Source: Gemmatimonadales bacterium
GTDB lineage: Bacteria; Gemmatimonadota; Gemmatimonadetes; Gemmatimonadales; JACORV01
Assembly: GCA_035502185.1 (NCBI GenBank)
Contig: DATJUT010000115.1
Location: forward strand, 1-37,216
DNA: 37,216 nt
Direction: 5' to 3'
Part shown: positions 31,131 to 37,216 of the stretch, piece by piece
How the letters are laid out: each line of letters begins with the position of its first letter
Position numbering within the stretch: the first letter of the stretch is position 1
Program-made: the position numbers and the translations under genes
Notes under the pieces: model-generated
Told to the model about the DNA's origin: nothing
What the model saw: only the letters and a program-made list of their open reading frames with translations
Databases searched by the model: none

Positions 31131-31138
31131 TGCGGCCC

Positions 31139-32785
31139 ATGTCGCCCCTCGTCCTCGGCCTGCTGCTCCAGGTGCCTTGGATCGTGCCGCCCTCGGGCAG
31201 TGTGACCCTCGAGGGTGCCTGGCGGTTCCACCCCGGGGACTCGGCCGCCTTCGCGAGCCCGGCCTACGACGACGCGCGCTGGGAGGCGGCCACGCTCGCG
31301 GCGCCGTGGGGCCGCCGCGGCGCCGAGCGGCTGCAGGGCTTCGGCTGGTACCGCGGCAGGTTCGTGCTCGACCGCACCCCGGTGGCGCAGCTCGCCCTGG
31401 AGCTGCGGCTCAACGGGGTCGCCTACGAGGTCTACGTGGACGGCGTCCGGTTGGGGGGGGTCGGGGATTTCCCGCCCAGCTACCGCGCCCGCACGTGGAT
31501 GCCCGCCGCCTTCGCCGTTCCGCTGACGAGCCTCGCGCCGGGTACGCATCTCGTGGCGCTCCGGCTCTACTCGACGGAAGCCAGCCCCGGGCCCTTCGCC
31601 ACGGTGGCGGTCGAGCCCCTGGCGCGCCTGCTGACCGAGAGCCGCCGCGGCGACCTGTACATGCTCGCGGCCGCCGTGCTGTTCGTGGGCCTCGGGTTCT
31701 ACCAGCTCTTCTTCTGGGCGCGCCGCCGGGAGGCGCGCGAGCACCTGTACGTCTTCCTGTTCTGCGCGGCCCTCGCCCTGTTCTTCGTCAACTGGATGCC
31801 GTCGGTGCGGCTGGCGCTGTCCGGGGCGGTGGACTGGTTCCGCCTCCACGTCGCGCTGGGCGCCGCGGCCGTGGCGGCGCTGGCCTTCGGGGTCCGCTGG
31901 ATCTTCGAGACCGATGCCGACACGGCGGCCACCCGGGTCGCCGGCGGCCTGGGCATCTATTTCGCGTTCCTGGCGCCCGCGGCGCTCCTGGTGCCCGAGT
32001 GGAGCCAGGTGCGGTGGATCGAGCGCTACCCGTACGACGGGGGCGTGCTCGTGGCCGCGGTCGTACTGGCGGTGATCGCGGCGTCCGCCCGGGGGCGCGG
32101 CCTCCCCCACGGCACCACGCTCTTCTGGGGCAGCGTCGCGCTGGCGCTCGCCGTCGTGCACGACGTCGCCCTGTCGTGGGACTGGGTGCCGGAGTGGGGC
32201 GTGAGCACCATCGTCGTGCAGTACGGCGCGATCGCCTTCGTCCTCGGCGTCGCGCTGGCCACGGCCGGCAGGTTCGCCGACAGCCAGACCACCGCGCTCT
32301 ACGATCGCCTCACCGGCCTGTACCGCCGGGAGGTCGTCATGGACGCCCTGGCGCGCGAGATCCGCCGCGCCGCGCGCGTCCGGCAGGCGATCACGGTGAT
32401 CATGCTCGACATCGACCACTTCAAGGCCGTGAACGACTCGATCGGCCACCAGGGTGGGGACCGCGTCCTGGCCGAGGTGGGCCGCCGGCTCATCGAAGCC
32501 GGGCGGGCCGTGGACTGGCTCGGCCGCTACGGCGGTGAGGAGTTCATCGCCGTGCTGGCGGCCGCCGGCGGGACCGGCGGATTCCAGGCGGCCGAGCGGT
32601 TCCGAACCGCCGTCTCGGCGCTCCCCATCCCGGTCGGGCGGGGCGCCCGCACGATCACGCTCTCGGCCGGGGTCGCGGCCTACGACGGCCGCGACGAGTG
32701 GCCCACCTCCGAGCAGCTGGTGGGGGCCGCCGATGCGGCGCTCTACCGGGCCAAGCACGCAGGCCGCAACCGCAGCAGCGAATAG
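31139..32785 (+). CDS. Sensor diguanylate cyclase: jelly-roll + 7TM + GGDEF
   Basis: The 548-aa protein would make cyclic di-GMP in response to an extracytoplasmic signal. Residues about 20-160 form a galactose-binding/glycoside-hydrolase-2-like sandwich (GSVTLEGAWRFHPGD, FGWYRGRFVLD, LNGVAYEVYVDG). This is followed by about seven helices (175-375) in the style of 7TMR-DISM sensors. The GGDEF domain (385-548) has DRLTGLYRR, LDIDHFKAVND, the active-site GGEEF (465-469) and an intact inhibitory I-site RAVD (456-459) five residues upstream. It is therefore probably active and product-inhibited. The start ATG 31139 lies 8 nt after a TAGAAT -10 box. Confidence 0.92.
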   Translation: MSPLVLGLLLQVPWIVPPSGSVTLEGAWRFHPGDSAAFASPAYDDARWEAATLAAPWGRRGAERLQGFGWYRGRFVLDRTPVAQLALELRLNGVAYEVYVDGVRLGGVGDFPPSYRARTWMPAAFAVPLTSLAPGTHLVALRLYSTEASPGPFATVAVEPLARLLTESRRGDLYMLAAAVLFVGLGFYQLFFWARRREAREHLYVFLFCAALALFFVNWMPSVRLALSGAVDWFRLHVALGAAAVAALAFGVRWIFETDADTAATRVAGGLGIYFAFLAPAALLVPEWSQVRWIERYPYDGGVLVAAVVLAVIAASARGRGLPHGTTLFWGSVALALAVVHDVALSWDWVPEWGVSTIVVQYGAIAFVLGVALATAGRFADSQTTALYDRLTGLYRREVVMDALAREIRRAARVRQAITVIMLDIDHFKAVNDSIGHQGGDRVLAEVGRRLIEAGRAVDWLGRYGGEEFIAVLAAAGGTGGFQAAERFRTAVSALPIPVGRGARTITLSAGVAAYDGRDEWPTSEQLVGAADAALYRAKHAGRNRSSE

Positions 32786-32938
32786 CGCCCAGCTCAATCC
32801 CAGGCATCCCTGGCACGAGTACCGCGGGTGGCGGCGGCCCTGGAGCCTGGGCTCCCGTTCCTCAACAAGCCCTGGTCGGTGCCCGAGCTCCTCGCCCGGG
32901 TCCGCGGGGTCCTGGACGGCCGGCCGTCCCGCTCTTGA
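32786..32938 (+). pseudogene. C-terminal remnant of a response-regulator receiver domain
   Basis: From about 32828 the frame encodes ALEPGLPFLNKPWSVPELLA followed by RVRGVLDG and a TGA at 32936-32938. This is the end of a CheY-like receiver as found at the C terminus of hybrid sensor kinases, with the conserved Lys-Pro (FLNKPW, usually FLQKPF) and the last helix (LARVREVLD). Only about 36 residues remain; the phosphoacceptor Asp and the rest of the gene are gone. It is in frame with the diguanylate cyclase but beyond that gene's TAG stop. A terminator-like hairpin follows at 32939. Confidence 0.75.
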
Positions 32939-32956
32939 CCCGCCCCGTCGGGCGGG
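32939..32956 (+). terminator. Hairpin after the receiver remnant
   Basis: CCCGCCC (32939-32945), loop CGTC, GGGCGGG (32950-32956) begins at the base following the remnant's stop codon. It is probably the lost gene's old terminator and now lies between the diguanylate cyclase and the hydantoinase gene. Confidence 0.5.
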
Positions 32957-32972
32957 GAAGCTTCCGCACCAC

Positions 32973-34352
32973 ATGCGTACCCTGATCAGCCACGGCACCG
33001 TCGTGTCGCCCGCCGGCGCGCTCGTCGCCGACGTCCTGATCGAGGACGAGCGGATCGCGGCGGTGGGGCCCCAGCTCGCGGCGTCGGCGGACGCGACGTT
33101 CGACGCCCGCGGCCGGTACGTGATCCCCGGCGGCATCGACGTACACACCCACCTCGACATGCCGCTGGGCGACACGGTGTCGGCGGACGACTTCGCCTCG
33201 GGCACCATCGCCGCCGCGTTCGGGGGCACCACCACGATCGTGGACTTCGCCGTGCAGGCCCGGGGCCGGCCGATGCGCGAGGCGTGGGAGACGTGGATGC
33301 GGAAGGCCGAGGGCCGGGCCGCCGTGGACTACGGGTTCCACCTGATCGTGACGGACCTCCCGCCGGCCGGCCTCGAGGAGATGGACGCGCTCGTCGCCGA
33401 GGGCGTGACCTCGTTCAAGCTGTTCATGGCGTATCCGGACCGGCTGATGGTGGACGACGCGACCGTCTTCCGGGCGCTGCGGCGCACGGCCGACAACGGC
33501 GGCCTGGTGCTGATGCATGCCGAGAACGGCGGCGTCATCGCGGAGCTGGTGCGCCGGGCCCGGGCCGACGGGCAGACCGCGCCGCGGTGGCACGCGCTCA
33601 CGCGGCCGGCGAGCGCCGAGGCGGAGGCCACCCACCGCGCCATCGCGCTGGCGGAGCTGGCCGGTGCGCCCGTCTACGTCGTCCACGTCTCCTGCGCCGA
33701 GGCGGTGGACGAGATCGCCGCGGCCCGCGCGCGCGGTGCGCCGGCGCTCGGCGAGACCTGCCCGCAGTACCTGCTGCTCTCCGAGGAGTGCTACGACGCG
33801 CCGGGCTTCGAGGGGGCGAAATACGTGATGAGCCCGCCCCTGCGGCCCAGGGCCGGCCAGGAGCGGCTGTGGCGCGCGCTCGCCGCCGACGATCTGCAGA
33901 CCGTGGCCACCGACCACTGCCCGTTCCGGATGAAGGACCAGAAGACGCTCGGCAGGGACGACTTCTCGAAGATCCCCGGCGGCGCGCCGGGCATCGAGAC
34001 CCGGATGAGCCTGCTGTACGACGCCGGCGTGCGGACGGGCCGCATCTCGCTCGGCCGGTTCGTGGAGGTGACGGCGACGAGCCCGGCGAAGCTGTTCGGG
34101 CTCTATCCGAGGAAGGGCGTCGTCGCCCCCGGCTCCGACGCGGACCTGGTGGTGTGGGATCCGGAGCGGGAGATCACCTGGAGCGCGGCGACCCACCACA
34201 TGCGGGTGGACTACAACCCGTACGAGGGCCGCGTCACCAGGGGCGCTCCGGTGCTCGTGCTCTCGCGCGGGCGACCGGTGATCGACGGCGGTGCGTTCGT
34301 CGGCCGCGCCGGCGCCGGCCGGTACCTCCGGCGCTCGCCGCGGTCCGGCTGA
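32973..34352 (+). CDS. hydA: Dihydropyrimidinase / D-hydantoinase
   Basis: This cyclic amidohydrolase opens dihydropyrimidine or hydantoin rings. The 459-aa length and every di-metal residue match the D-hydantoinase family: H58 and H60 (DVHTHLD), carboxylated K149 (SFKLFMAYP), H182 (LMHAEN), H238 (VVHVSC) and D314 (ATDHCPF). The C-terminal GVVAPGSDADLVVWDP is the usual barrel-closing segment. ATG 32973 is the start, with GGGGAAG about 13 nt upstream (a weak ribosome site). It converges on a 78-aa gene with a gap of only three bases. With SsnA, MocA and the PLP enzyme to the right it resembles hyuA of the E. coli yge/ygf region, so a purine/hydantoin catabolic role is plausible but inferred. 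Confidence 0.94.
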   Translation: MRTLISHGTVVSPAGALVADVLIEDERIAAVGPQLAASADATFDARGRYVIPGGIDVHTHLDMPLGDTVSADDFASGTIAAAFGGTTTIVDFAVQARGRPMREAWETWMRKAEGRAAVDYGFHLIVTDLPPAGLEEMDALVAEGVTSFKLFMAYPDRLMVDDATVFRALRRTADNGGLVLMHAENGGVIAELVRRARADGQTAPRWHALTRPASAEAEATHRAIALAELAGAPVYVVHVSCAEAVDEIAAARARGAPALGETCPQYLLLSEECYDAPGFEGAKYVMSPPLRPRAGQERLWRALAADDLQTVATDHCPFRMKDQKTLGRDDFSKIPGGAPGIETRMSLLYDAGVRTGRISLGRFVEVTATSPAKLFGLYPRKGVVAPGSDADLVVWDPEREITWSAATHHMRVDYNPYEGRVTRGAPVLVLSRGRPVIDGGAFVGRAGAGRYLRRSPRSG

Positions 34353-34355
34353 GAC

Positions 34356-34592
34356 TCAGCGGCCGGCTGCGTCCTTGGCCGGCCCGTCCTTCGGGCCGTC
34401 GTCGTCTCCCCAGGCCAGGCGCGGAATGCCCGTGGCGGCCGAGAGCCGCCAGAAGAACTTCAGCGGGCCCCCGCCTTTCTTGACGTCGTCCGCGTCCACC
34501 TCGATCGCCTCGATGTTCTGGCCCGACAGCCGCTTGACCAGCTCGCGCTGGTCGGGGGTCAGGACGATGCGGACTGGCTCCTGGTCGGCCAT
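34356..34592 (-). CDS. 78-aa hypothetical protein
   Basis: Start ATG 34592 (MADQEPVRIVLTPDQRELVK) is supported by GGGAGAG about 5 nt upstream; an earlier in-frame start at 34610 would lie before this ribosome site. A short strand (VRIVLTPDQ) and helix are followed by NIEAIEVDADDVKKGGGPLKFFWRL and a disordered acidic/basic tail ending DGPAKDAAGR. It is soluble, with no cysteine or catalytic motif. I do not recognise a family. It is transcribed alone, with a candidate -10 at 34671 and a leader of about 80 nt. Confidence 0.7.
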   Translation of the reverse strand: MADQEPVRIVLTPDQRELVKRLSGQNIEAIEVDADDVKKGGGPLKFFWRLSAATGIPRLAWGDDDGPKDGPAKDAAGR

Positions 34593-34670
34593 GGCACTCT
34601 CCCTTATCACGGCCGGCGCCGGCGGCAGGCGGCCGCCCGGCTCGGCCCGGTCGTGGTTGGTGACGGCGGA

Positions 34671-34676
34671 ATCGTA
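34671..34676 (-). promoter_or_regulatory. -10 box TACGAT upstream of the 78-aa gene
   Basis: On the minus strand TACGAT, with TTACAT at a long 19-bp spacing as a poor -35, lies about 80 nt before ATG 34592. The hexamer is identical to that before the M1 peptidase gene. Confidence 0.35.
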
Positions 34677-34711
34677 TCAGCGCAGTGTCACGGGGATGTA
34701 ACGCGACGCCA

Positions 34712-34736
34712 GGCCGGGTGAGGGCACCCGGGGGCC
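34712..34736 (-). terminator. Hairpin terminator candidate of the ssnA-PLP-mocA operon
   Basis: CCGGGTG (34714-34720), loop AGGG, CACCCGG (34725-34731), with flanking GG/CC pairs, lies about 10 nt after the mocA stop on the minus strand. No T-tract follows. Confidence 0.45.
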
Positions 34737-34740
34737 GACC

Positions 34741-35388
34741 CTACGACAGCCTGTCCAGGTCCTCGGGCGCGTCGATGTCGAGCGAGCCGGGCTCGAACGG
34801 GATCCGCGCGATCTCGCTGCCGTGCCGCTGCAGGACCCGCTTCGCGCCCTGATCGCCCTCGAGCGCCCGCAGCTCGGCGAACAGCGGGCGGGAGAACAGC
34901 GCCGGCACGCCCACCGTCCCGGCGTACTCGCACGCGACGGCCTTGGGTCGGGAGGCGGCCCAGGTCGCGACGAGCCGGCGCAGGACGTCGGCGGTGAGGT
35001 GCGGCTGGTCGCAGGTGGTGAACAGGACGGCCTCGGGGTCGCCGCCCGCCTCGAGCGCCTCCAGCCCCGCCCTGAGCGACGTGCTGAGTCCCCGGGCCGC
35101 GCGGGCGTTTTCCACGACGCGGACGTCGAGGTCCACCAGCTCGCGGCGCAGCTGCGGCGCCGCGGGGGGCAGCACGACGACCACGGGCCCGCAGCCGGCC
35201 GCGACCGCGGTCTCGGCGGCGCGGCGGACCAGCGTGACGCCGCGGTAGCGCAGCAGCTGCTTGGGGCCGGGCAGGCGGCGGGACGCGCCGGCGGCCAGCA
35301 CGACGACGCCGACGACCGGCGGGCGGGCGAGCTCGGGTCCGGACGCGGACGGGACGTCGCCGCGCGGCGAGCCACGCGGCTCGCTCAC
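34741..35388 (-). CDS. mocA: MocA-like molybdenum cofactor cytidylyltransferase / NTP transferase
   Basis: The 215-aa nucleotidyltransferase would attach CMP to molybdopterin-Mo for the xanthine-dehydrogenase family. Diagnostic segments are LAAGASRRLPGPKQLL (residues 31-46; the LAAGxSxRxGxxKQLL nucleotide loop), the metal-binding TTCDQPHL, GVPALFSRPLF and GDQGAKRVL. It has a disordered 24-residue N-terminal leader (SEPRGSPRGDVPSASGP). It starts at GTG 35388, sharing GTGA with the stop of the PLP-enzyme gene, so the two are coupled. E. coli YgfJ, in a cluster with ssnA, is the closest functional parallel. CTP versus GTP use cannot be decided from sequence. Confidence 0.88.
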   Translation of the reverse strand: MSEPRGSPRGDVPSASGPELARPPVVGVVVLAAGASRRLPGPKQLLRYRGVTLVRRAAETAVAAGCGPVVVVLPPAAPQLRRELVDLDVRVVENARAARGLSTSLRAGLEALEAGGDPEAVLFTTCDQPHLTADVLRRLVATWAASRPKAVACEYAGTVGVPALFSRPLFAELRALEGDQGAKRVLQRHGSEIARIPFEPGSLDIDAPEDLDRLS

Positions 35389-36755
35389 CCCATCAGGTCC
35401 CGCTTCAGGGCCAGGTCCCGGTCGATGCGCTCGATCTTGTCGTACTCCTCCTCCCAGAACGACTGCGCCTTCATCCGCTCGAGGTACGCGTCGCTGTACC
35501 CGAACCGGCTCCACACCTCGCGCTTCTGCCGGAACAGGCGCTCCTTCTGCACGCCCGAGCGGACCTCGAGGATGTCGTCGGCCGTGGCGCCGCGGAAGAT
35601 CTCGTCGTACCACCGCGCCAGCGTGCTGTCGCCGATGGGTCCGCTCCGTCGCTCCAGGTCCGCCAGCACCGACGGGTAGCGGTCGAAGCCGTCGGTGGCG
35701 ACGGTGACGACGTTCTGGTCCGCCGCGAGGTGCAGCAGCTTGGCCGTCTTGATGGCGCCGATGATGTTGCACACCGTCGAGATGCCGAACCAGCCGCCGA
35801 GGTGGTCCAGGGCGCCGGCCGCGAGCCGCAGCTGGCGCTCCAGGATCGGCCGCCCCTGCTCGAGCAGCTTCAGGCCCTTCACGCAGTCGTCGTCGTGCAC
35901 CAGCGCGACGTAGTCGGTGGTGATCACGTTGTGGATCAGCGTGACCATCTTGTCGCCGATCCCCTCGATGCGGTGCGTGCCGCGGCCGTTGTCGTACAGC
36001 GTCGAGCACTCCTTCGGCTCGACGGCGACCACCGCGCAGTCGCGGAACCGCGCCTTGATCTCGTCGGCGGCCGCCAGCGTGCCGGCGGAGCCGGGGGCCG
36101 CGACGAACGCGGCGACCTGGCCGTTGCCGACGCCCTGCGCCGCCTCCAGGGCGGCGTCGCCGGTGACGAAGCGGTGGAACCGGTAGTTGGGCAGCAGCTC
36201 GAACTGGGCCAGCACCTTGTTCTTGGGCTCCTGCTTGAAGTGCTCGGTGCGCTCCAGGACCAGGATGACGTCGCTCTCCGAGCCCGGCGTGAGGTCCAGC
36301 TCGCCGCCGTACCGGCGAATGCGTTCGTAGCGCTCGGCGCTCATCTGCTCCGGCATGATCACCACGCAGCGGTACCCCATCAGCTTGGCGATGTACGCGG
36401 TCCCGATGCCGAAGTTGCCCGTCGACGGGCCGATGATCGTGTTCTCGCCCGCCCGGATCTCCCCGGCGAGCTCGCCCTCCATCAGCGTCGCGTACGCAGG
36501 GCCGACCTTGTGGCTCCCGGACGGGAAGTCCCGGCCGAGCAGCACGACGATGTTGGCGGCGACGCCGGTGAGCGCGCGCGGCAGCACGACGTGCCGCACC
36601 CGGTCCTCCCGGTTGCGCCAGGTGATGTTGAACAGGTTGAGCGGATCGAGCTCGTTGCTGCGCGCCGCGAGCGCGCGGCGCCGGATCTCCGGCGGCAGCC
36701 GGGAGGGATGGCGCATCTCCGCGTAGGTCGGGCCGCGCGTCAGAACCGTTCCCAT
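35385..36755 (-). CDS. PLP-dependent fold-type II enzyme (cysteine synthase/threonine synthase-like)
   Basis: The 456-aa enzyme has the fold-type II PLP core: the lysine K83 in PSGSHKVGPAY (Schiff base), the phosphate-binding STGNFGIG (111-118), MGYRCVVIMPEQMS, and a C-terminal GWFGISTVCNIIGAIKTA segment near the cofactor. It differs from cysteine synthases (no SVKDR) and from E. coli YgeX, and has a long C-terminal part with many charged residues. Reaction is unknown; an elimination or lyase on an amino acid is likely for the fold. ATG 36755 has AAGG upstream and overlaps the ssnA stop by 16 bases; it also overlaps mocA by four. Position between ssnA and mocA suggests a role in purine/hydantoin nitrogen catabolism. 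Confidence 0.8.
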   Translation of the reverse strand: MGTVLTRGPTYAEMRHPSRLPPEIRRRALAARSNELDPLNLFNITWRNREDRVRHVVLPRALTGVAANIVVLLGRDFPSGSHKVGPAYATLMEGELAGEIRAGENTIIGPSTGNFGIGTAYIAKLMGYRCVVIMPEQMSAERYERIRRYGGELDLTPGSESDVILVLERTEHFKQEPKNKVLAQFELLPNYRFHRFVTGDAALEAAQGVGNGQVAAFVAAPGSAGTLAAADEIKARFRDCAVVAVEPKECSTLYDNGRGTHRIEGIGDKMVTLIHNVITTDYVALVHDDDCVKGLKLLEQGRPILERQLRLAAGALDHLGGWFGISTVCNIIGAIKTAKLLHLAADQNVVTVATDGFDRYPSVLADLERRSGPIGDSTLARWYDEIFRGATADDILEVRSGVQKERLFRQKREVWSRFGYSDAYLERMKAQSFWEEEYDKIERIDRDLALKRDLMG

Positions 36756-37216
36756 AGCGCCTTCGCCTTTCGAGTGGCGCGCTCGGCCACCGCGGCTTCG
36801 TCCACGGTGACGCAGCGCTTGTCCCTCACGACCACGCGCCCGTCCACGATCAGCGTGTCGACCGGCGCGTTCGCGATGCCGAACAGGAGGTGCCCGAACA
36901 GGTTGCCCGCGTGGAGCGGGGTCGGCGGGTAGTAGTCGACCAGGATCAGATCGGCCCGGGCTCCGGCCTCGATGCGCCCGAGCTCCAGGCCCCACAGCTT
37001 GCGGGCGATGGTGCGGTTGTTGAGCAGCGCGGCGGCCCAGGCCTCCGCGTACCCGACCCGCGGGTCGCCGGTGCGCAGCTTCTGGAGGTGGAACGCCGTC
37101 TTGAACTCGTCCCACATCCGCGGCGAGTAGCCGTCGGAGCCGAGGCCCACCAGGACGCCCGCCGCCATCAGCTCGAGCAGCTTCGCCACGCCGACCGCGT
37201 TGTTGGCGTTGGACTG
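36740..37216 (-). CDS. ssnA: SsnA-like aminohydrolase, 5' end outside the window
   Basis: Only the C-terminal 158 residues are present; the frame is open to the window edge (beginning QSNANNAVGVAKLLELM), so this is a truncation by the window and not a broken gene. It matches the SsnA branch of the guanine-deaminase/AtzA amidohydrolase superfamily: GVLVGLGSDGYSPRMWDEFK includes the metal-site Asp, then LGRIEAGARADLILVDYYPPTPL, NLFGHLLFGI and RVVVRDKRCVTVDE, ending ALWERF. In E. coli ssnA belongs to the ygf purine-catabolism region with ygfJ (mocA). It is the first visible gene of a minus-strand operon with the PLP enzyme and mocA. Confidence 0.88.
   Translation of the reverse strand, partial: QSNANNAVGVAKLLELMAAGVLVGLGSDGYSPRMWDEFKTAFHLQKLRTGDPRVGYAEAWAAALLNNRTIARKLWGLELGRIEAGARADLILVDYYPPTPLHAGNLFGHLLFGIANAPVDTLIVDGRVVVRDKRCVTVDEAAVAERATRKAKALWERF

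Noticed and set aside
29222-31138. Plus-strand extension upstream of the diguanylate cyclase ATG
   Set aside because: It is antisense to the acyl-CoA dehydrogenase and has no domain. The promoter at 31125 and the N-terminal signal-like stretch place the start at 31139.
32783-32938. Stop-codon read-through joining the GGDEF protein to the receiver tail
   Set aside because: Only a receiver fragment without its phosphoacceptor Asp follows the TAG, and no recoding signal is visible. A gene remnant is simpler; kept only as an alternative in the findings.
35385-36755. PLP enzyme as diaminopropionate ammonia-lyase (YgeX)
   Set aside because: The neighbourhood fits, but the lysine motif and C-terminal region do not match YgeX as I know it.

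Overview
This is a 37.2 kb, very GC-rich (about 70%), densely coding chromosomal window with no phage, insertion sequence, CRISPR, tRNA or rRNA signal that I could see. The gene content suggests an environmental heterotroph of the FCB/Gemmatimonadota type: secreted M1, M28 and S15/CocE hydrolases whose signal peptides end in A-Q, an orphan TonB-plug-like lipoprotein, D-aminoacylase-like and hydantoinase amidohydrolases, and TAnnnT -10 boxes. The phylum is my inference; no marker gene here proves it.

Layout. 1-7.2 kb: 3' end of sucA (2-oxoglutarate dehydrogenase E1), convergent moaA and fadD, then four small plus-strand genes (membrane protein, YjbQ/UPF0047, two-TM mini-protein, TM2 + helical C-terminal domain). 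7.3-12.4 kb: a YbbA/YbbP-type ABC exporter on the minus strand, head-to-head with and overlapping a TesA-like SGNH lipoprotein. The TesA-like gene leads a tight plus-strand operon (DUF971, 60-aa coiled-coil protein, GNAT acetyltransferase). 12.4-20.6 kb: one giant minus-strand gene for a roughly 2,700-aa surface lipoprotein with seven Ig-like modules and a long beta-strand-repeat region. Its start is unusual, because the lipoprotein signal lies upstream of the first ATG. 20.8-29.2 kb: secreted CocE/NonD hydrolase, M1 metallopeptidase, plug-like lipoprotein, D-aminoacylase-like amidohydrolase, M28 peptidase, a 55-aa protein and a DUF2721 membrane protein. 29.2-37.2 kb: acyl-CoA dehydrogenase, a 7TM sensor diguanylate cyclase, a receiver-domain remnant, a dihydropyrimidinase/hydantoinase, a 78-aa protein and the minus-strand operon ssnA - PLP enzyme - mocA, which runs off the right edge.

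How the genes fit together. FadD and acyl-CoA dehydrogenase serve fatty-acid oxidation, feeding the TCA enzyme SucA. The hydantoinase, SsnA, MocA and the PLP enzyme resemble part of the E. coli yge/ygf purine-catabolism region that accompanies molybdenum hydroxylases; MoaA and MocA are both molybdenum-cofactor genes. The secreted hydrolases fit a peptide-scavenging lifestyle.

Points most worth a second look: (i) three convergent gene pairs end in bidirectional GT-rich arms that can form hairpins and two-tier G-quadruplexes; (ii) several genes have a -10 box only 7-9 nt before the start codon, implying leaderless or near-leaderless mRNAs; (iii) three exported hydrolases share an A|Q signal-peptidase site, consistent with the Bacteroidetes Q-rule; (iv) the tesA/ybbA head-to-head overlap; (v) the non-canonical start and homogenised Ig repeats of the giant lipoprotein; (vi) a decayed receiver domain that keeps its stop codon and a terminator-like hairpin. 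No intergenic stretch exceeds 300 bases.
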